In this document: positions 1 to 13,661 of the stretch, piece after piece
Layout of the letters: every line of letters starts with the position of its first letter
Numbering within the stretch: position 1 is the stretch's first letter
Source of the DNA: Staphylococcus lloydii
GTDB lineage: Bacteria; Bacillota; Bacilli; Staphylococcales; Staphylococcaceae
Length of the DNA: 64,000 nucleotides
Assembly: GCF_015775975.1 (NCBI RefSeq)
Contig: NZ_CP064056.1
Location: 806,001-870,000, forward strand
Reading direction: 5' to 3'
The notes under the pieces: model-generated
Told to the model about the DNA's origin: nothing
Databases searched by the model: none
What the model saw: only the letters and a program-made list of their open reading frames with translations
Translations under genes and position numbers: made by a program

Positions 1-1250
1 CTACAATTAAACATAATTTCAATGCAGGAGGGTTAGCATCTTTAGTTTTTGCAGTTTATTTTATAGCAATCGTCATTGCAAACCCTATAGTAGGAGAAGC
101 ACTAGACCGCTTGAAAATTAGTTATATTACAATAGTAGGACTTGTTTTATTTTCAATTGGTAGCTTACTTTCTGGTTTAAGCGGTTCGTTTACGATGCTT
201 ATAATATCTCGCTTTGTTCAAGGCTTAGGTGCAGGGGTAATGATGGCACTAAGTCAAATTGTTCCCAAACTAGCTTTTGATATCCCACTTAGATATAAAG
301 TTATGGGAACGGTTGGTAGCGTATGGGGCATATCAAGTATTGTTGGCCCATTATTAGGTGGGGCAATTTTACAATTTTTATCGTGGCATTGGTTGTTTTT
401 TATTAACTTGCCAATTGCGGCTACCGCAATCGTACTTGTGTTACTTACTTTCCACTTTAAAAATGAAACAAATGCGACTAAAACAACTAGAAAATTAGAT
501 GTTAAAGGTATGACTGTTTTTTACATAATGATATTTGCATTTTTATTTGCGGTTATGAATAAAGAGCATTTGGTACTAAATCTAATATCAATAATTATTA
601 CGATAATCATTGGTTATATACTTTATCGTTATGAAAAAAGTTTGAATAAGCCATTCATTCCAGTGACTGAATTTAATAAAACGATCATTGTTATTTTTGC
701 AACTGATTTTGTCTATGCAATGATACTTATGGGTTATAACATATATATGCCAGTCTACTTACAAGAACAATTGCATCTGTCTCCTTTACAGAGTGGGTTT
801 GTAGTTTTCCCAATTTCTATTGCATGGTTGACTTTAAATTTTTCATTAGACAAATTAGAGTTAAAATTTTCAAGAAGAGGGCTTTATTTATTCGCCTTCA
901 TTTTATTAATTATTTGTGGTGTTCTAATACTATTGGTGAAAGAAGCACCATTATTTATTGCCTTTAGTTTATTATTAGCTGGCGTAAGTTTTGGTACAGT
1001 ATATACAAAAGATAGTGTGATTACACAAGAAGAAACGAGCCCACAACATATGAAACGAATGATGTCCCTATATACTTTAACTAAAAGTTTAGGTAGTTCT
1101 ATAGGGTCAACAGTGATGGGTTATGTGTATTACTTGTCATTATCATTTGTTAAGTTCAATATTTATAATGTTATTATGCTAACTTTTGTTTTACTAATCT
1201 CATTAATTATTTTATGGCTAGTGACGAAACGAAGAGAAAGTGTGAGATAG
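1..1250 (+). CDS. sdrM: MFS multidrug efflux transporter, 5' end outside window (probable SdrM)
   Basis: The reading frame is open from base 3 to the stop at 1250, so the gene begins upstream of the window; the TTG at 111 is internal and not a credible start. The visible part is a polytopic membrane protein with many hydrophobic helices, a motif like the MFS B/C signature (RFVQGLGAGVMMALSQ, then GPLLGG) and a central hydrophilic loop. This is the pattern of 14-helix DHA2 proton-driven drug exporters. The symbol rests mainly on context: in S. aureus sdrM lies next to sepA and an lmrB-like gene, as here. The drug range cannot be read from sequence. Confidence 0.75.
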   Translation, partial: TIKHNFNAGGLASLVFAVYFIAIVIANPIVGEALDRLKISYITIVGLVLFSIGSLLSGLSGSFTMLIISRFVQGLGAGVMMALSQIVPKLAFDIPLRYKVMGTVGSVWGISSIVGPLLGGAILQFLSWHWLFFINLPIAATAIVLVLLTFHFKNETNATKTTRKLDVKGMTVFYIMIFAFLFAVMNKEHLVLNLISIIITIIIGYILYRYEKSLNKPFIPVTEFNKTIIVIFATDFVYAMILMGYNIYMPVYLQEQLHLSPLQSGFVVFPISIAWLTLNFSLDKLELKFSRRGLYLFAFILLIICGVLILLVKEAPLFIAFSLLLAGVSFGTVYTKDSVITQEETSPQHMKRMMSLYTLTKSLGSSIGSTVMGYVYYLSLSFVKFNIYNVIMLTFVLLISLIILWLVTKRRESVR

Positions 1251-1415
1251 TCAGATAAAGAGTAATTGAATTGAAGTTAATGCATAGTTAGTATTATAAT
1301 TACTATTATTAGTATTTTAATTATAGGTAGATTTATTAAAACCTATACTCATTTAACTAGAAGATGAACCTGGTTGATATTTTGTTATAGCACTTAATAG
1401 GAGGGCAAAGATGCT

Positions 1416-1871
1416 ATGAAGTTTATAAAGTACTTTTTCACAACGCTAATTGTTCTCACTATTTTTGTAATATCAGGTGCAATCTTTCTAACTTTCTTAG
1501 GTTTTGGTCTATTTGGACTAAGCCGTATTCTTATTTACTTTCATTTGGCTTATTTTGGATATAACCGAGGTTTTTACGACAATTTGTTATATTATGGTAG
1601 CTATATCGTTTTTGGTTACTTTACGTTATTTGCCGTAGAAAATTTAATGGATTATTTCAGAAAAAAATTGCACAATAATCCATATTTTCAAGGTTTAACG
1701 TATCATTTAATAACTTTTGTCGTAACAACCTTGCTTTTTTATTTTATTGTCCACATTCACTACACGTATATCAACATAGAATTCTGGGTAATCGTAGTTA
1801 TCATGGGATTATTATTTATATGTAAAGAAGTATTTTATCCTGATAGTAAAGACTTAAATCAAAAAAAATAA
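1416..1871 (+). CDS. sepA: Small multidrug efflux protein SepA
   Basis: A 151-residue membrane protein with about four hydrophobic segments (near residues 8-30, 48-75, 98-117 and 122-141) and a short charged C-terminus ending in KDLNQKK. Segments such as [13 protein letters not shown] and [16 protein letters not shown] match my recollection of S. aureus SepA, a 157-residue protein linked to resistance to antiseptics and dyes. It does not belong to the SMR, MFS or MATE families, and its transport mechanism is unclear. An AGGAGGG ribosome site precedes the ATG. It sits between two MFS exporters, 25 bases before the next gene, so co-transcription is likely. Confidence 0.85.
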   Translation: MKFIKYFFTTLIVLTIFVISGAIFLTFLGFGLFGLSRILIYFHLAYFGYNRGFYDNLLYYGSYIVFGYFTLFAVENLMDYFRKKLHNNPYFQGLTYHLITFVVTTLLFYFIVHIHYTYINIEFWVIVVIMGLLFICKEVFYPDSKDLNQKK

Positions 1872-1896
1872 CGTAATTACTGAAAGGAGTGACTGG

Positions 1897-3336
1897 ATGC
1901 CCTCGCAATCCATATCAAATTCACAAAGAAACATGATTGTAGCGGTAATGATCGTCAGTGCGTTTGTTGCTATATTAAACCAAACATTATTAAATACGGC
2001 ATTACCTCAAATAATGAAAGGCCTAAATATTTCAGAAAATACATCACAATGGTTGGTTACCGGTTTTATGCTTGTTAATGGTGTTATGATACCTTTAACA
2101 GCTTTCTTAATGGATAAAATTAAGACTCGTCCACTTTATTTAATAGCTATGGGGATATTTTTAATTGGTTCAATCGTCGCTGCACTTGCACCAAACTTTG
2201 GTGTTTTAATGTTAGCACGTGTTATACAAGCAATGGGTGCTGGTATTATCATGCCATTAATGCAATTTACATTGTTTATGTTATTCCCTAAAAGTAAACG
2301 TGGTTTTGCAATGGGGTTAGCAGGTTTAGTTATCCAATTCGCACCTGCAATCGGACCTACATTATCAGGTTTAGTCATTGATGCTACAAGTTGGAGAATG
2401 CCATTTATAATTGTTGTAGGCGTAGCATTGTTAGGATTTATTTTCGGAGCTATATTTATTAGAAGCTACAATGAGACGAAAGAAACAAAACTAGATAAAA
2501 GATCTGTTGTTTATTCTACTTTAGGTTTTGGAATTTTACTCTATGCATTTAGTAGCGCAGGTAATTTAGGATTTTCTAGCCCTGTCGTTATCATTGCACT
2601 TATAGTCAGCATATTTATAATTGGTGCATTTATTAGACGCCAATTAAATATAGAAAACCCATTATTGAATTTAGTCGTATTCAAAAGTAGAGTTTTCACG
2701 TTAACTACTGCATCATCTATGATTGTTATGATGGGTATGGTAGGGCCAGCATTGCTAATTCCATTATATGTGCAAAATGCATTAGGTTTATCAGCATTTT
2801 TATCTGGTCTGGTTATTATGCCCGGTGCAATTATAAACGGTATAATGTCTATATTTACTGGTAAGTTTTATGATAAATATGGTGCACGCCCTTTAATTTT
2901 AACTGGTTTTACATTATTTTTAATTTTTACTATATTACTATGTTTCCTTACAGTTGAAACATCTTATACGTATTTAATTATTGTATATGCATTAAGAATG
3001 TTTTCAGTATCATTATTAATGATGCCATTAAATACGGCTGGAATTAATTCATTGAAGAACAAAGATATTTCTCACGGTACTGCAATTAGTAACTTTGGTC
3101 GTGTGACGGCAGGTTCATTAGGTACTGCGCTAATGGTTACATTTATGACGGTAGGTGCGAAGATTTTTGCACCTGAACCAACTGCACATGAGAGTAAAGA
3201 CTTGCTACAACGCCAAGCTATAGCAGGTGGGGTAGACTTTGCATTCGCAATCGTAGCCGTACTCGTAGTTATTGGATTAATTATGGCATGGTTCGTTAGA
3301 GAAGATAGAACGACTGTTAATACAAGAGAAATTTAA
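1897..3336 (+). CDS. lmrB: DHA2-family MFS drug transporter, LmrB-like
   Basis: A 479-residue protein with about 14 predicted helices, the same length as B. subtilis LmrB as I recall it. MFS motif A-like residues follow helix 2 (FLMDKIKTRPLYL), motif B is ARVIQAMGAGIIMP, and an antiporter motif C-like stretch reads APAIGPTLSG. Such proteins export lincosamides and other lipophilic compounds using the proton gradient. The start is supported by AAAGGAGTG upstream. It is third in the sdrM-sepA-lmrB group, and a hairpin terminator at 3352-3400 closes the unit. Family placement is firm; substrate range is inference. Confidence 0.85.
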   Translation: MPSQSISNSQRNMIVAVMIVSAFVAILNQTLLNTALPQIMKGLNISENTSQWLVTGFMLVNGVMIPLTAFLMDKIKTRPLYLIAMGIFLIGSIVAALAPNFGVLMLARVIQAMGAGIIMPLMQFTLFMLFPKSKRGFAMGLAGLVIQFAPAIGPTLSGLVIDATSWRMPFIIVVGVALLGFIFGAIFIRSYNETKETKLDKRSVVYSTLGFGILLYAFSSAGNLGFSSPVVIIALIVSIFIIGAFIRRQLNIENPLLNLVVFKSRVFTLTTASSMIVMMGMVGPALLIPLYVQNALGLSAFLSGLVIMPGAIINGIMSIFTGKFYDKYGARPLILTGFTLFLIFTILLCFLTVETSYTYLIIVYALRMFSVSLLMMPLNTAGINSLKNKDISHGTAISNFGRVTAGSLGTALMVTFMTVGAKIFAPEPTAHESKDLLQRQAIAGGVDFAFAIVAVLVVIGLIMAWFVREDRTTVNTREI

Positions 3337-3351
3337 AATATTTATGTTTAT

Positions 3352-3400
3352 AAAAGAAGTTAGTTTATTAATTTTTAAATTGTGAGCTAACTTCTTTTTT
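3352..3400 (+). terminator. Terminator after lmrB
   Basis: An 11-12 bp stem (AAAAGAAGTTAG pairing with CTAACTTCTTTT) with an AT-rich loop and a trailing run of T. Confidence 0.7.
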
Positions 3401-3513
3401 CATTTTAATTTAAAACTTATACTTACATTAAATTAATTATTACTATACATAGCTTATTGTAGCGAGTTTTTGTTAGAATAATATTAATAATAACAAATTG
3501 AGGGGGATTTACT

Positions 3514-4575
3514 GTGTTAACAGTTGAACAAGTTAAAGAGCTTGTTGGAAATATAAATGATCCAATAATTAATGTACCATTATCAGAAAATGATGGTGTC
3601 GTTGAAGTCTCTATTAAAGAAGAAATTGAGCACGTGAGTGTTAAAGTTGCGATTGCACAATTAGGAGGTCAACCACAATTAGATCTTCAAATGAAAATCG
3701 TGGAAGCATTAAAAGAAAACGGGGCAAATACAGTAGGCATAAGATTTGAAGAACTACCAGCTGATACTGTTGATAAATATAAAGGATCATCTAGTGATCA
3801 ACCGCAAACAATTGAAGGACTTCTATCTAAGGATAATCCAGTAGAGTTTATTGCAATTGCATCAGGTAAAGGTGGCGTTGGTAAATCAACAGTAGCGGCT
3901 AACTTAGCAGTATCTTTAGCTAGAGAAGGAAAAAGAGTAGGATTAGTAGATGCTGATATTTATGGTTTTAGTATTCCTGATATGATGGGAATTAATGAAA
4001 GACCCGGCGTTGATGGCAAAGAAATCATTCCGGTTGAACGTTACGGAGTTAAAGTTATTTCAATGGCATTCTTTGTTGAAGAAAACGCGCCCGTGATTTG
4101 GAGAGGCCCGATGTTAGGTAAAATGTTAAATAATTTCTTCACTGAAGTACGATGGGGAGACTTAGACTATTTACTTTTAGATTTACCACCTGGAACAGGG
4201 GACGTCGCATTAGATGTTCATACAATGTTACCTTCTAGTAAAGAAATTATCGTAACAACACCACATCCAACTGCAGCCTTTGTAGCAGCAAGAGCAGGTG
4301 CTATGGCAAAACATACAGAACATTCTATTCTTGGTGTTATTGAAAACATGTCCTATTTCGAGAGTAAAGAAACAGGTAACAAAGAATATGTATTTGGTAC
4401 AGGCGGCGGTGAAAAATTAGTGGAAGAACTAAAAACAGATCTCTTAGGTAAGTTGCCATTAGCGCAGCCTTCTTGGGATCCACAAGATTTTGCGCCTTCT
4501 ATATATCAAGAAACAGACGATTTGGGTAAAATATATCAATCAATGGCTCAACAGATTATTGAAAAAACTCAATAG
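3514..4575 (+). CDS. Mrp/NBP35-family P-loop ATPase (SalA/ApbC type)
   Basis: A 353-residue protein with an N-terminal DUF59/MIP18-like domain (about residues 1-90) and a deviant Walker A of the Mrp family, GKGGVGKST at residues 118-126. Mrp proteins bind Fe-S clusters and hand them to apoproteins. In B. subtilis the close relative SalA is instead known as a regulator of exoprotease expression. The C-terminal CxxC cluster ligand of classical ApbC is absent: after ENMSYF the sequence reads ESKETGNKEYVFG. The start is a GTG preceded by GAGGGGG. The gene stands alone between the efflux cluster and the rRNA operon. Confidence 0.85.
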   Translation: MLTVEQVKELVGNINDPIINVPLSENDGVVEVSIKEEIEHVSVKVAIAQLGGQPQLDLQMKIVEALKENGANTVGIRFEELPADTVDKYKGSSSDQPQTIEGLLSKDNPVEFIAIASGKGGVGKSTVAANLAVSLAREGKRVGLVDADIYGFSIPDMMGINERPGVDGKEIIPVERYGVKVISMAFFVEENAPVIWRGPMLGKMLNNFFTEVRWGDLDYLLLDLPPGTGDVALDVHTMLPSSKEIIVTTPHPTAAFVAARAGAMAKHTEHSILGVIENMSYFESKETGNKEYVFGTGGGEKLVEELKTDLLGKLPLAQPSWDPQDFAPSIYQETDDLGKIYQSMAQQIIEKTQ

Positions 4576-4583
4576 TAAAGTAG

Positions 4584-4613
4584 AAAAGTACACAATTTAT
4601 TGTGTGCTTTTCT
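4584..4613 (+). terminator. Terminator after mrp
   Basis: Hairpin with AAAAG-T-ACACAA pairing with TTGTGT-G-CTTTT, including one G-T pair, close after the stop codon. Confidence 0.65.
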
Positions 4614-4715
4614 ATTGCATTTTGTAGATTTGATGGTAGAATAGTTCTTTGTGAGCCAATAGTAAGTAGCTAATAACTCAAGAGCTGTTGGTTAGCAAAA
4701 AATATTAAAAAGTAG

Positions 4716-4744
4716 TTGACTTAAATGTCGCTGTTTGATAATAT
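4716..4744 (+). promoter_or_regulatory. rRNA operon promoter P1
   Basis: TTGACT at 4716-4721 and TAATAT at 4739-4744 with a 17-base spacer, about 320 bases upstream of the 16S gene. Confidence 0.7.
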
Positions 4745-4884
4745 ATAAAAGTCGTCAAAAACGACAAAAATATTATTCAATTTTATCTTGAAAGTGTAAA
4801 ATTTATTCTTGATAAAATAAAAATAAAATTTTAAAATATATAGAGTATTCTTAATTACAACTTTAAAAAACAAATTAATTTTTG

Positions 4885-4914
4885 TTGACAAAACAATGAA
4901 CTTTGTGATAAAAT
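4885..4914 (+). promoter_or_regulatory. rRNA operon promoter P2
   Basis: TTGACA at 4885-4890 and TAAAAT at 4909-4914 with an 18-base spacer (GATAAA at 4907 would give 16). Tandem P1/P2 promoters are usual for Firmicute rRNA operons. The rest of the 4614-5059 gap is AT-rich leader and shows no gene. Confidence 0.75.
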
Positions 4915-5059
4915 TGTAAAGCGAATATTAAAATGAACATTGAAAACTGAATTGCAATATGTCAACGTTAATTCCAAACGCAACGATATAATCGTTGGTT
5001 TAAACGTGTTAGAGATAACACACAATTAGTATTTTATGAGCTAATCAAACATCATAATT

Positions 5060-6622
<1,563 letters not shown>

Positions 6623-6887
6623 ATTCGGAACATCTTCTACGAAGATGAAAGGAATAGCGTAGACATATTGTATTCAGTTTTGAATGCTCATAGAGTATTC
6701 AAAGATTGTACATTGAAAACTAGATAAGTAAGTAAAATATAGATTTTACCAAGCAAAACCGAGTGAATTAGAGTTTTAAAAAGCTTGAATTCAAACTAAA
6801 ATAATCGCTAGTGTTCGAAAGAACACTCACAGATTAATAACATTTTGGGTTTTGAGTTAGACGTTATGTTTGACTTAAAAACAAAAA

Positions 6888-9810
<2,923 letters not shown>

Positions 9811-9884
9811 TTTAAATGTTTTGATTGGTAAAATGATATTTACTTACTATCTAGTTTTGAATGTATAACTTTTATACATCATTG

Positions 9885-9999
9885 TCTGGTGACAATGGCA
9901 AGGAGGTCACACCTGTTCCCATGCCGAACACAGAAGTTAAGCTCCTTAGCGCCGATGGTAGTCGGATTTACATCCCGCTAGAGTAGGACGTTGCCAGGC
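9885..9999 (+). rRNA. rrf: 5S ribosomal RNA
   Basis: A 115-base gene starting TCTGGTGACAATGGCAAGG and ending GTTGCCAGGC, with the conserved CCCATGCCGAACACAGAAG segment. Confidence 0.95.
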
Positions 10000-10010
10000 A
10001 ATATTATTAT

Positions 10011-10085
10011 TCCACAGTAGCTCAGTGGTAGAGCTATCGGCTGTTAACCGATCGGTCGTAGGTTCGAGTCCTACCTGTGGAGCCA
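10011..10085 (+). tRNA. tRNA-Asn (GTT)
   Basis: Cloverleaf with acceptor TCCACAG/CTGTGGA, anticodon GTT in CTGTTAACC, T-loop GGTTCGAGTCC and an encoded CCA end. Confidence 0.95.
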
Positions 10086-10088
10086 TAT

Positions 10089-10160
10089 GGCCCCGTGGTC
10101 AAGCGGTTAAGACACCGCCCTTTCACGGCGGTAACACGGGTTCGAGTCCCGTCGGGGTCA
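10089..10160 (+). tRNA. tRNA-Glu (TTC)
   Basis: Acceptor GGCCCCG/CGGGGTC, anticodon TTC in CTTTCAC. The 3' CCA is not encoded. Confidence 0.95.
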
Positions 10161-10169
10161 TTACATATT

Positions 10170-10245
10170 GGAGAATTAGCTCAGCTGGGAGAGCATCTGC
10201 CTTACAAGCAGAGGGTCGGCGGTTCGAACCCGTCATTCTCCACCA
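10170..10245 (+). tRNA. tRNA-Val (TAC)
   Basis: Acceptor GGAGAAT/ATTCTCC, anticodon TAC in CTTACAAG, encoded CCA. Confidence 0.95.
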
Positions 10246-10262
10246 TTTAATTTAATAAGCGC

Positions 10263-10346
10263 GGAGGGGTAGCGAAGTGGCTAAACGCGGCGGACTGTAA
10301 ATCCGCTCCTTCGGGTTCGGCAGTTCGAATCTGCCCCCCTCCACCA
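10263..10346 (+). tRNA. tRNA-Tyr (GTA)
   Basis: An 84-base class II tRNA with a long variable arm, acceptor GGAGGGG/CCCCTCC, anticodon GTA in CTGTAAATC, encoded CCA. Confidence 0.95.
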
Positions 10347-10350
10347 TTGT

Positions 10351-10425
10351 TGGGCTATAGCCAAGCGGTAAGGCAACGGACTTTGACTCCGTCACGCGCT
10401 GGTTCGAATCCAGCTAGCCCAGCCA
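10351..10425 (+). tRNA. tRNA-Gln (TTG)
   Basis: Acceptor TGGGCTA/TAGCCCA, anticodon TTG in CTTTGACTC, encoded CCA. Confidence 0.95.
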
Positions 10426-10430
10426 TTTTT

Positions 10431-10503
10431 GAGCCATTAGCTCAGTTGGTAGAGCATCTGACTTTTAATCAGAGGGTCAGAGGTTCGAATCCTCTATGGC
10501 TCA
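10431..10503 (+). tRNA. tRNA-Lys (TTT)
   Basis: Acceptor GAGCCAT/ATGGCTC, anticodon TTT in ACTTTTAATC. CCA is not encoded. Last tRNA of the rRNA operon. Confidence 0.95.
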
Positions 10504-10508
10504 CTTGT

Positions 10509-10538
10509 AAAAACACTTCTTCGGAAGTGTTTTTTTTA
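10509..10538 (+). terminator. Terminator of the rRNA-tRNA operon
   Basis: Nine-bp stem AACACTTC/GAAGTGTT capped by a TTCG tetraloop and followed by eight T, immediately after tRNA-Lys. Confidence 0.9.
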
Positions 10539-10728
10539 TGAAAATTTTTATACACATTCAAGCATATTTTATGCAAAATATAAGGTTATAATGAATGTTC
10601 AAACGTTTTAATGTTTTTATATGTAAGATACCTCTAATCCATTGTGACACAAGGTTTTAGCTGGCTTGAAAGTTTAATCTTAATAACGTATTCTAGTGTT
10701 AAAATGAATGCAAAGGGGTTTTGGATTT

Positions 10729-11631
10729 ATGAAAAACATTAATATTATTGGAGCACCATCGACATTTGGTCAAAGAAAATTAGGGGTAAACTTTGGTCCA
10801 GATGCTATACGATATGCAGGTATAGTTGATCGTATTAGAAATATTGGTTATACGGTAGTGGATAAAGGTAATATCGAAGTACCAGAAATCAATTTAGACA
10901 AGTTTAATTCAGAACAAGAAGGTTTAAGAAATATTGATGAGATTATTCAAGTATCTGAAAACTTGAGTAATTCAGTATCTGACAGCGTACAAAGTGGTGC
11001 TTTTCCATTAATATTAGGTGGAGATCATTCAATAGCTATTGGTTCTATTTCTGGTATCAGTAAACATTATGATAATTTAGGTGTTATCTGGTATGATGCT
11101 CATGGTGATTTAAATGTACCTGAAGAATCACCTTCTGGTAATATTCACGGCATGCCGTTAAGAATTTTAGCAGGTGATGGTGATGATAGATTGGTCAATG
11201 TTTCCAATTATGCACCGAAAGTTAAACCAGAAAACATTGTTTTAATAGGCATGAGAGATTTAGATATAGGTGAACGTGAATATATTAAAAATAACAACAT
11301 TAAAACATATACAATGGCTGATATCGACAGACTTGGCATCCAACAAGTTATTAATGAATCAATAGACCATCTTAAAGATAAGACAGATGGTATACATTTA
11401 TCATTAGATGTAGATGCATTAGATCCAGTAGAAACACCAGGAACAGGTACAAGAGTTTTAGGTGGCTTAAACTATAGAGAGAGTCACTTCGCATTAGAAT
11501 TGTTACATAATTCTCGATTAATTACTTCTATGGATTTAGTAGAAGTCAATCCACTCATTGATCAAAATAATCATACTGCAGAGCAAGCAGTTGGTCTTGT
11601 AGGTAGTTTCTTTGGCGAAACTTTACTCTAA
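10729..11631 (+). CDS. rocF: Arginase
   Basis: A 300-residue ureohydrolase that converts arginine to ornithine and urea. Manganese-binding motifs are intact: GGDHS at residues 97-101, DAHGD at 123-127 and DVDALDP at 227-233. Start chosen at the ATG at 10729, which has AAAGGGG upstream and begins directly with the [11 protein letters not shown] strand typical of the family; the longer frame from 10708 starts before the ribosome site. The gene stands alone, with a terminator at 11691-11730. Arginase over agmatinase is favoured by length and by the tripeptide context around DAHGDLN. Confidence 0.93.
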   Translation: MKNINIIGAPSTFGQRKLGVNFGPDAIRYAGIVDRIRNIGYTVVDKGNIEVPEINLDKFNSEQEGLRNIDEIIQVSENLSNSVSDSVQSGAFPLILGGDHSIAIGSISGISKHYDNLGVIWYDAHGDLNVPEESPSGNIHGMPLRILAGDGDDRLVNVSNYAPKVKPENIVLIGMRDLDIGEREYIKNNNIKTYTMADIDRLGIQQVINESIDHLKDKTDGIHLSLDVDALDPVETPGTGTRVLGGLNYRESHFALELLHNSRLITSMDLVEVNPLIDQNNHTAEQAVGLVGSFFGETLL

Positions 11632-11690
11632 GATAAGCTTTATAAATTACGTTTATAAGTCTATTATTTATAATTAGTAATACAAAAATG

Positions 11691-11730
11691 AACTATGCCC
11701 AGATATATCATTTGGGCATAGCTTTTTTCT
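11691..11730 (+). terminator. Terminator after rocF
   Basis: CTATGCCCA/TGGGCATAG hairpin followed by CTTTTTT. Confidence 0.8.
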
Positions 11731-11890
11731 TTTATACATAAAAATAGTGTCGTTAATTTATTCTTTAATACGTAAAATAATATGCAATTTATTGGTTTTA
11801 AATTTTTAGATTTATTGAGTCATAATATGACAGTATAAAAGAAGATTGGTATAATGTTTACAGTGGGATTAGAATACCGGAGGAGATGTC

Positions 11891-12697
11891 ATGGATTTAT
11901 CCAATATATTTGAACATTGGAGCACGGTCAAAATTATAACTAGCGTGCTTGACTTATTAATTGTATGGTATGTACTTTATCTTCTCATTACTGTGTTTAA
12001 AGGTACAAAAGCCATTCAATTGTTAAAAGGAATACTCGTCATTGTCATAGGGCAACAAATTAGTAAAATGCTAAGTTTAACTGCTACTTCACGTTTATTT
12101 GATTTGGTTATTCAATGGGGTGTATTAGCACTCATTGTTATTTTCCAACCAGAAATTCGTAGAGCTTTAGAACAATTAGGACGAGGAAGTTTATTCAAAC
12201 GTTATGCGAGTAATGTCAATAGCGATGAAAATAAATTAATTTCTGCCGTGTCTAAGGCCGTTCAATACATGGCTAAAAGACGTATTGGTGCATTAATTGT
12301 ATTTGAAAAAGAGACTGGTCTACAAGACTACATAGAAACAGGTATACCAATGAACTCTAATATATCACAAGAGCTATTAACGAATGTCTTTATACCTAAT
12401 ACACCATTGCATGATGGTGCTATGATTATCCATGATAGCAAGATTGCAAGTGCTGCCTGCTATTTACCACTATCAGATAGTGCTAAAATAGCCAAGAGCC
12501 TAGGTACGAGACATAGAGCAGCTGTAGGTATTTCAGAAGTCTCAGATGCATTTACAGTTGTTGTTTCAGAAGAAACTGGTTCAATTTCAGTTACATTTGA
12601 TGGCAAATTAAGAAAAGATATTTCTACTGAAGCATTTGAAGAACTTCTTGCAGAACATTGGTTTGGCTCACGCTTGCAAGAGAAGGGTGTGAATTAA
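11891..12697 (+). CDS. dacA: Diadenylate cyclase CdaA (DacA)
   Basis: A 268-residue membrane enzyme that makes cyclic di-AMP from two ATP. Three N-terminal helices (about residues 15-85) are followed by the DAC domain with both hallmark motifs, DGA at residues 175-177 and RHR at 207-209. The start follows CCGGAGGAG. It heads the dacA-ybbR-glmM unit: ybbR begins one base after its stop codon. In B. subtilis and S. aureus both neighbours bind and modulate CdaA, linking c-di-AMP to wall precursor synthesis. Confidence 0.96.
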   Translation: MDLSNIFEHWSTVKIITSVLDLLIVWYVLYLLITVFKGTKAIQLLKGILVIVIGQQISKMLSLTATSRLFDLVIQWGVLALIVIFQPEIRRALEQLGRGSLFKRYASNVNSDENKLISAVSKAVQYMAKRRIGALIVFEKETGLQDYIETGIPMNSNISQELLTNVFIPNTPLHDGAMIIHDSKIASAACYLPLSDSAKIAKSLGTRHRAAVGISEVSDAFTVVVSEETGSISVTFDGKLRKDISTEAFEELLAEHWFGSRLQEKGVN

Positions 12698-12698
12698 T

Positions 12699-13631
12699 AT
12701 GTTAGAAAGTAAATGGGGGTTGCGCCTTATAGCATTAGCATTGGCTGTATTTTTCTTTCTATCTGCAAATAATGTTTTTGGAAATATGTTTAATGCGGAT
12801 AAATTTAGTCAAAAGAGTACAGAGACTATTGAAAATGTACCAGTTGAAACTAAATATGATAGTCATAAACTTTATGCTAACAACGTTCCTGATAAAGTGG
12901 ATGTAGATATATCAGGTCCACAATCACAAGTTTTAAAAGCAGAAAATGGTCAAAATATTAAAGTAACACTTGATTTAGCCGGTGCTAAAGCTGGGAAGCA
13001 TACTGTGCAATACAAGGTTAATGGTTTAAGTAAAGATATAAATTATAAAGTTAAACCAAAAGAGGCAACTGTAAAGCTTGAAGAAAAAGTTACAAAAGAG
13101 ATGAAAGTTGATCCCGATGTAAGTAGTGACAACATCGACGCAGACTATAAAATAGCTGACCAAAGTGTGTCACCTGAAAAAGTTAAAGTTACTGGTGGAC
13201 AAAGTCAAATTGACAAGATTGCTTATTTAAAAGCACATTACAAAAACAAGAGCAAAATCGCAAAAGATACAACAGATTTAGCTGATATTACAGCTTTTGA
13301 TAGAAACTTAAATAAATTAAAAGTTTCAATACGACCTAATGATGTCAATTTAACGACTAAGGTTGAACCTTATAGCAAAAAAGTTAAAGTGAAAACCAAA
13401 ACTACTGGCAGCCTAGCTGATGGTAAAGATTTAGCTAAAATTAAATTGGATAAAGATGAAGTTGAAATTTATGGTAATAGAGAAGATTTACAGGATATTG
13501 ATTCTATCACTGGCGAAGTAAATTTAGATGATATTTCAGATGATACGGAAAAAAATGTAGATTTTAAATTACCTAAAAATGTATCCAAAGTTCAACCAGA
13601 TAATACAACTGCAAAAATTACAGTTAAATAA
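12699..13631 (+). CDS. ybbR: YbbR-domain protein, CdaA regulator (CdaR)
   Basis: A 310-residue protein with one N-terminal membrane anchor (about residues 7-25) and an extracytoplasmic part made of repeated YbbR beta domains, rich in Lys and Asp. Repeated phrases such as PDKVDVDISG, PEKVKVTGG and KDEVEIYGN mark successive repeats. It acts on CdaA from outside the membrane, as shown for homologues. It lies one base after dacA and 30 bases before glmM. A less specific name would be YbbR-like protein. Confidence 0.9.
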   Translation: MLESKWGLRLIALALAVFFFLSANNVFGNMFNADKFSQKSTETIENVPVETKYDSHKLYANNVPDKVDVDISGPQSQVLKAENGQNIKVTLDLAGAKAGKHTVQYKVNGLSKDINYKVKPKEATVKLEEKVTKEMKVDPDVSSDNIDADYKIADQSVSPEKVKVTGGQSQIDKIAYLKAHYKNKSKIAKDTTDLADITAFDRNLNKLKVSIRPNDVNLTTKVEPYSKKVKVKTKTTGSLADGKDLAKIKLDKDEVEIYGNREDLQDIDSITGEVNLDDISDDTEKNVDFKLPKNVSKVQPDNTTAKITVK

Positions 13632-13661
13632 TAGGAATAAAGAGCAAAAGGAGATATTATA

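Noticed and set aside
10025-10541. Two ORFs across the tRNA cluster
   Set aside because: They read through tRNA genes; the tRNA cloverleaf features explain the sequence fully.
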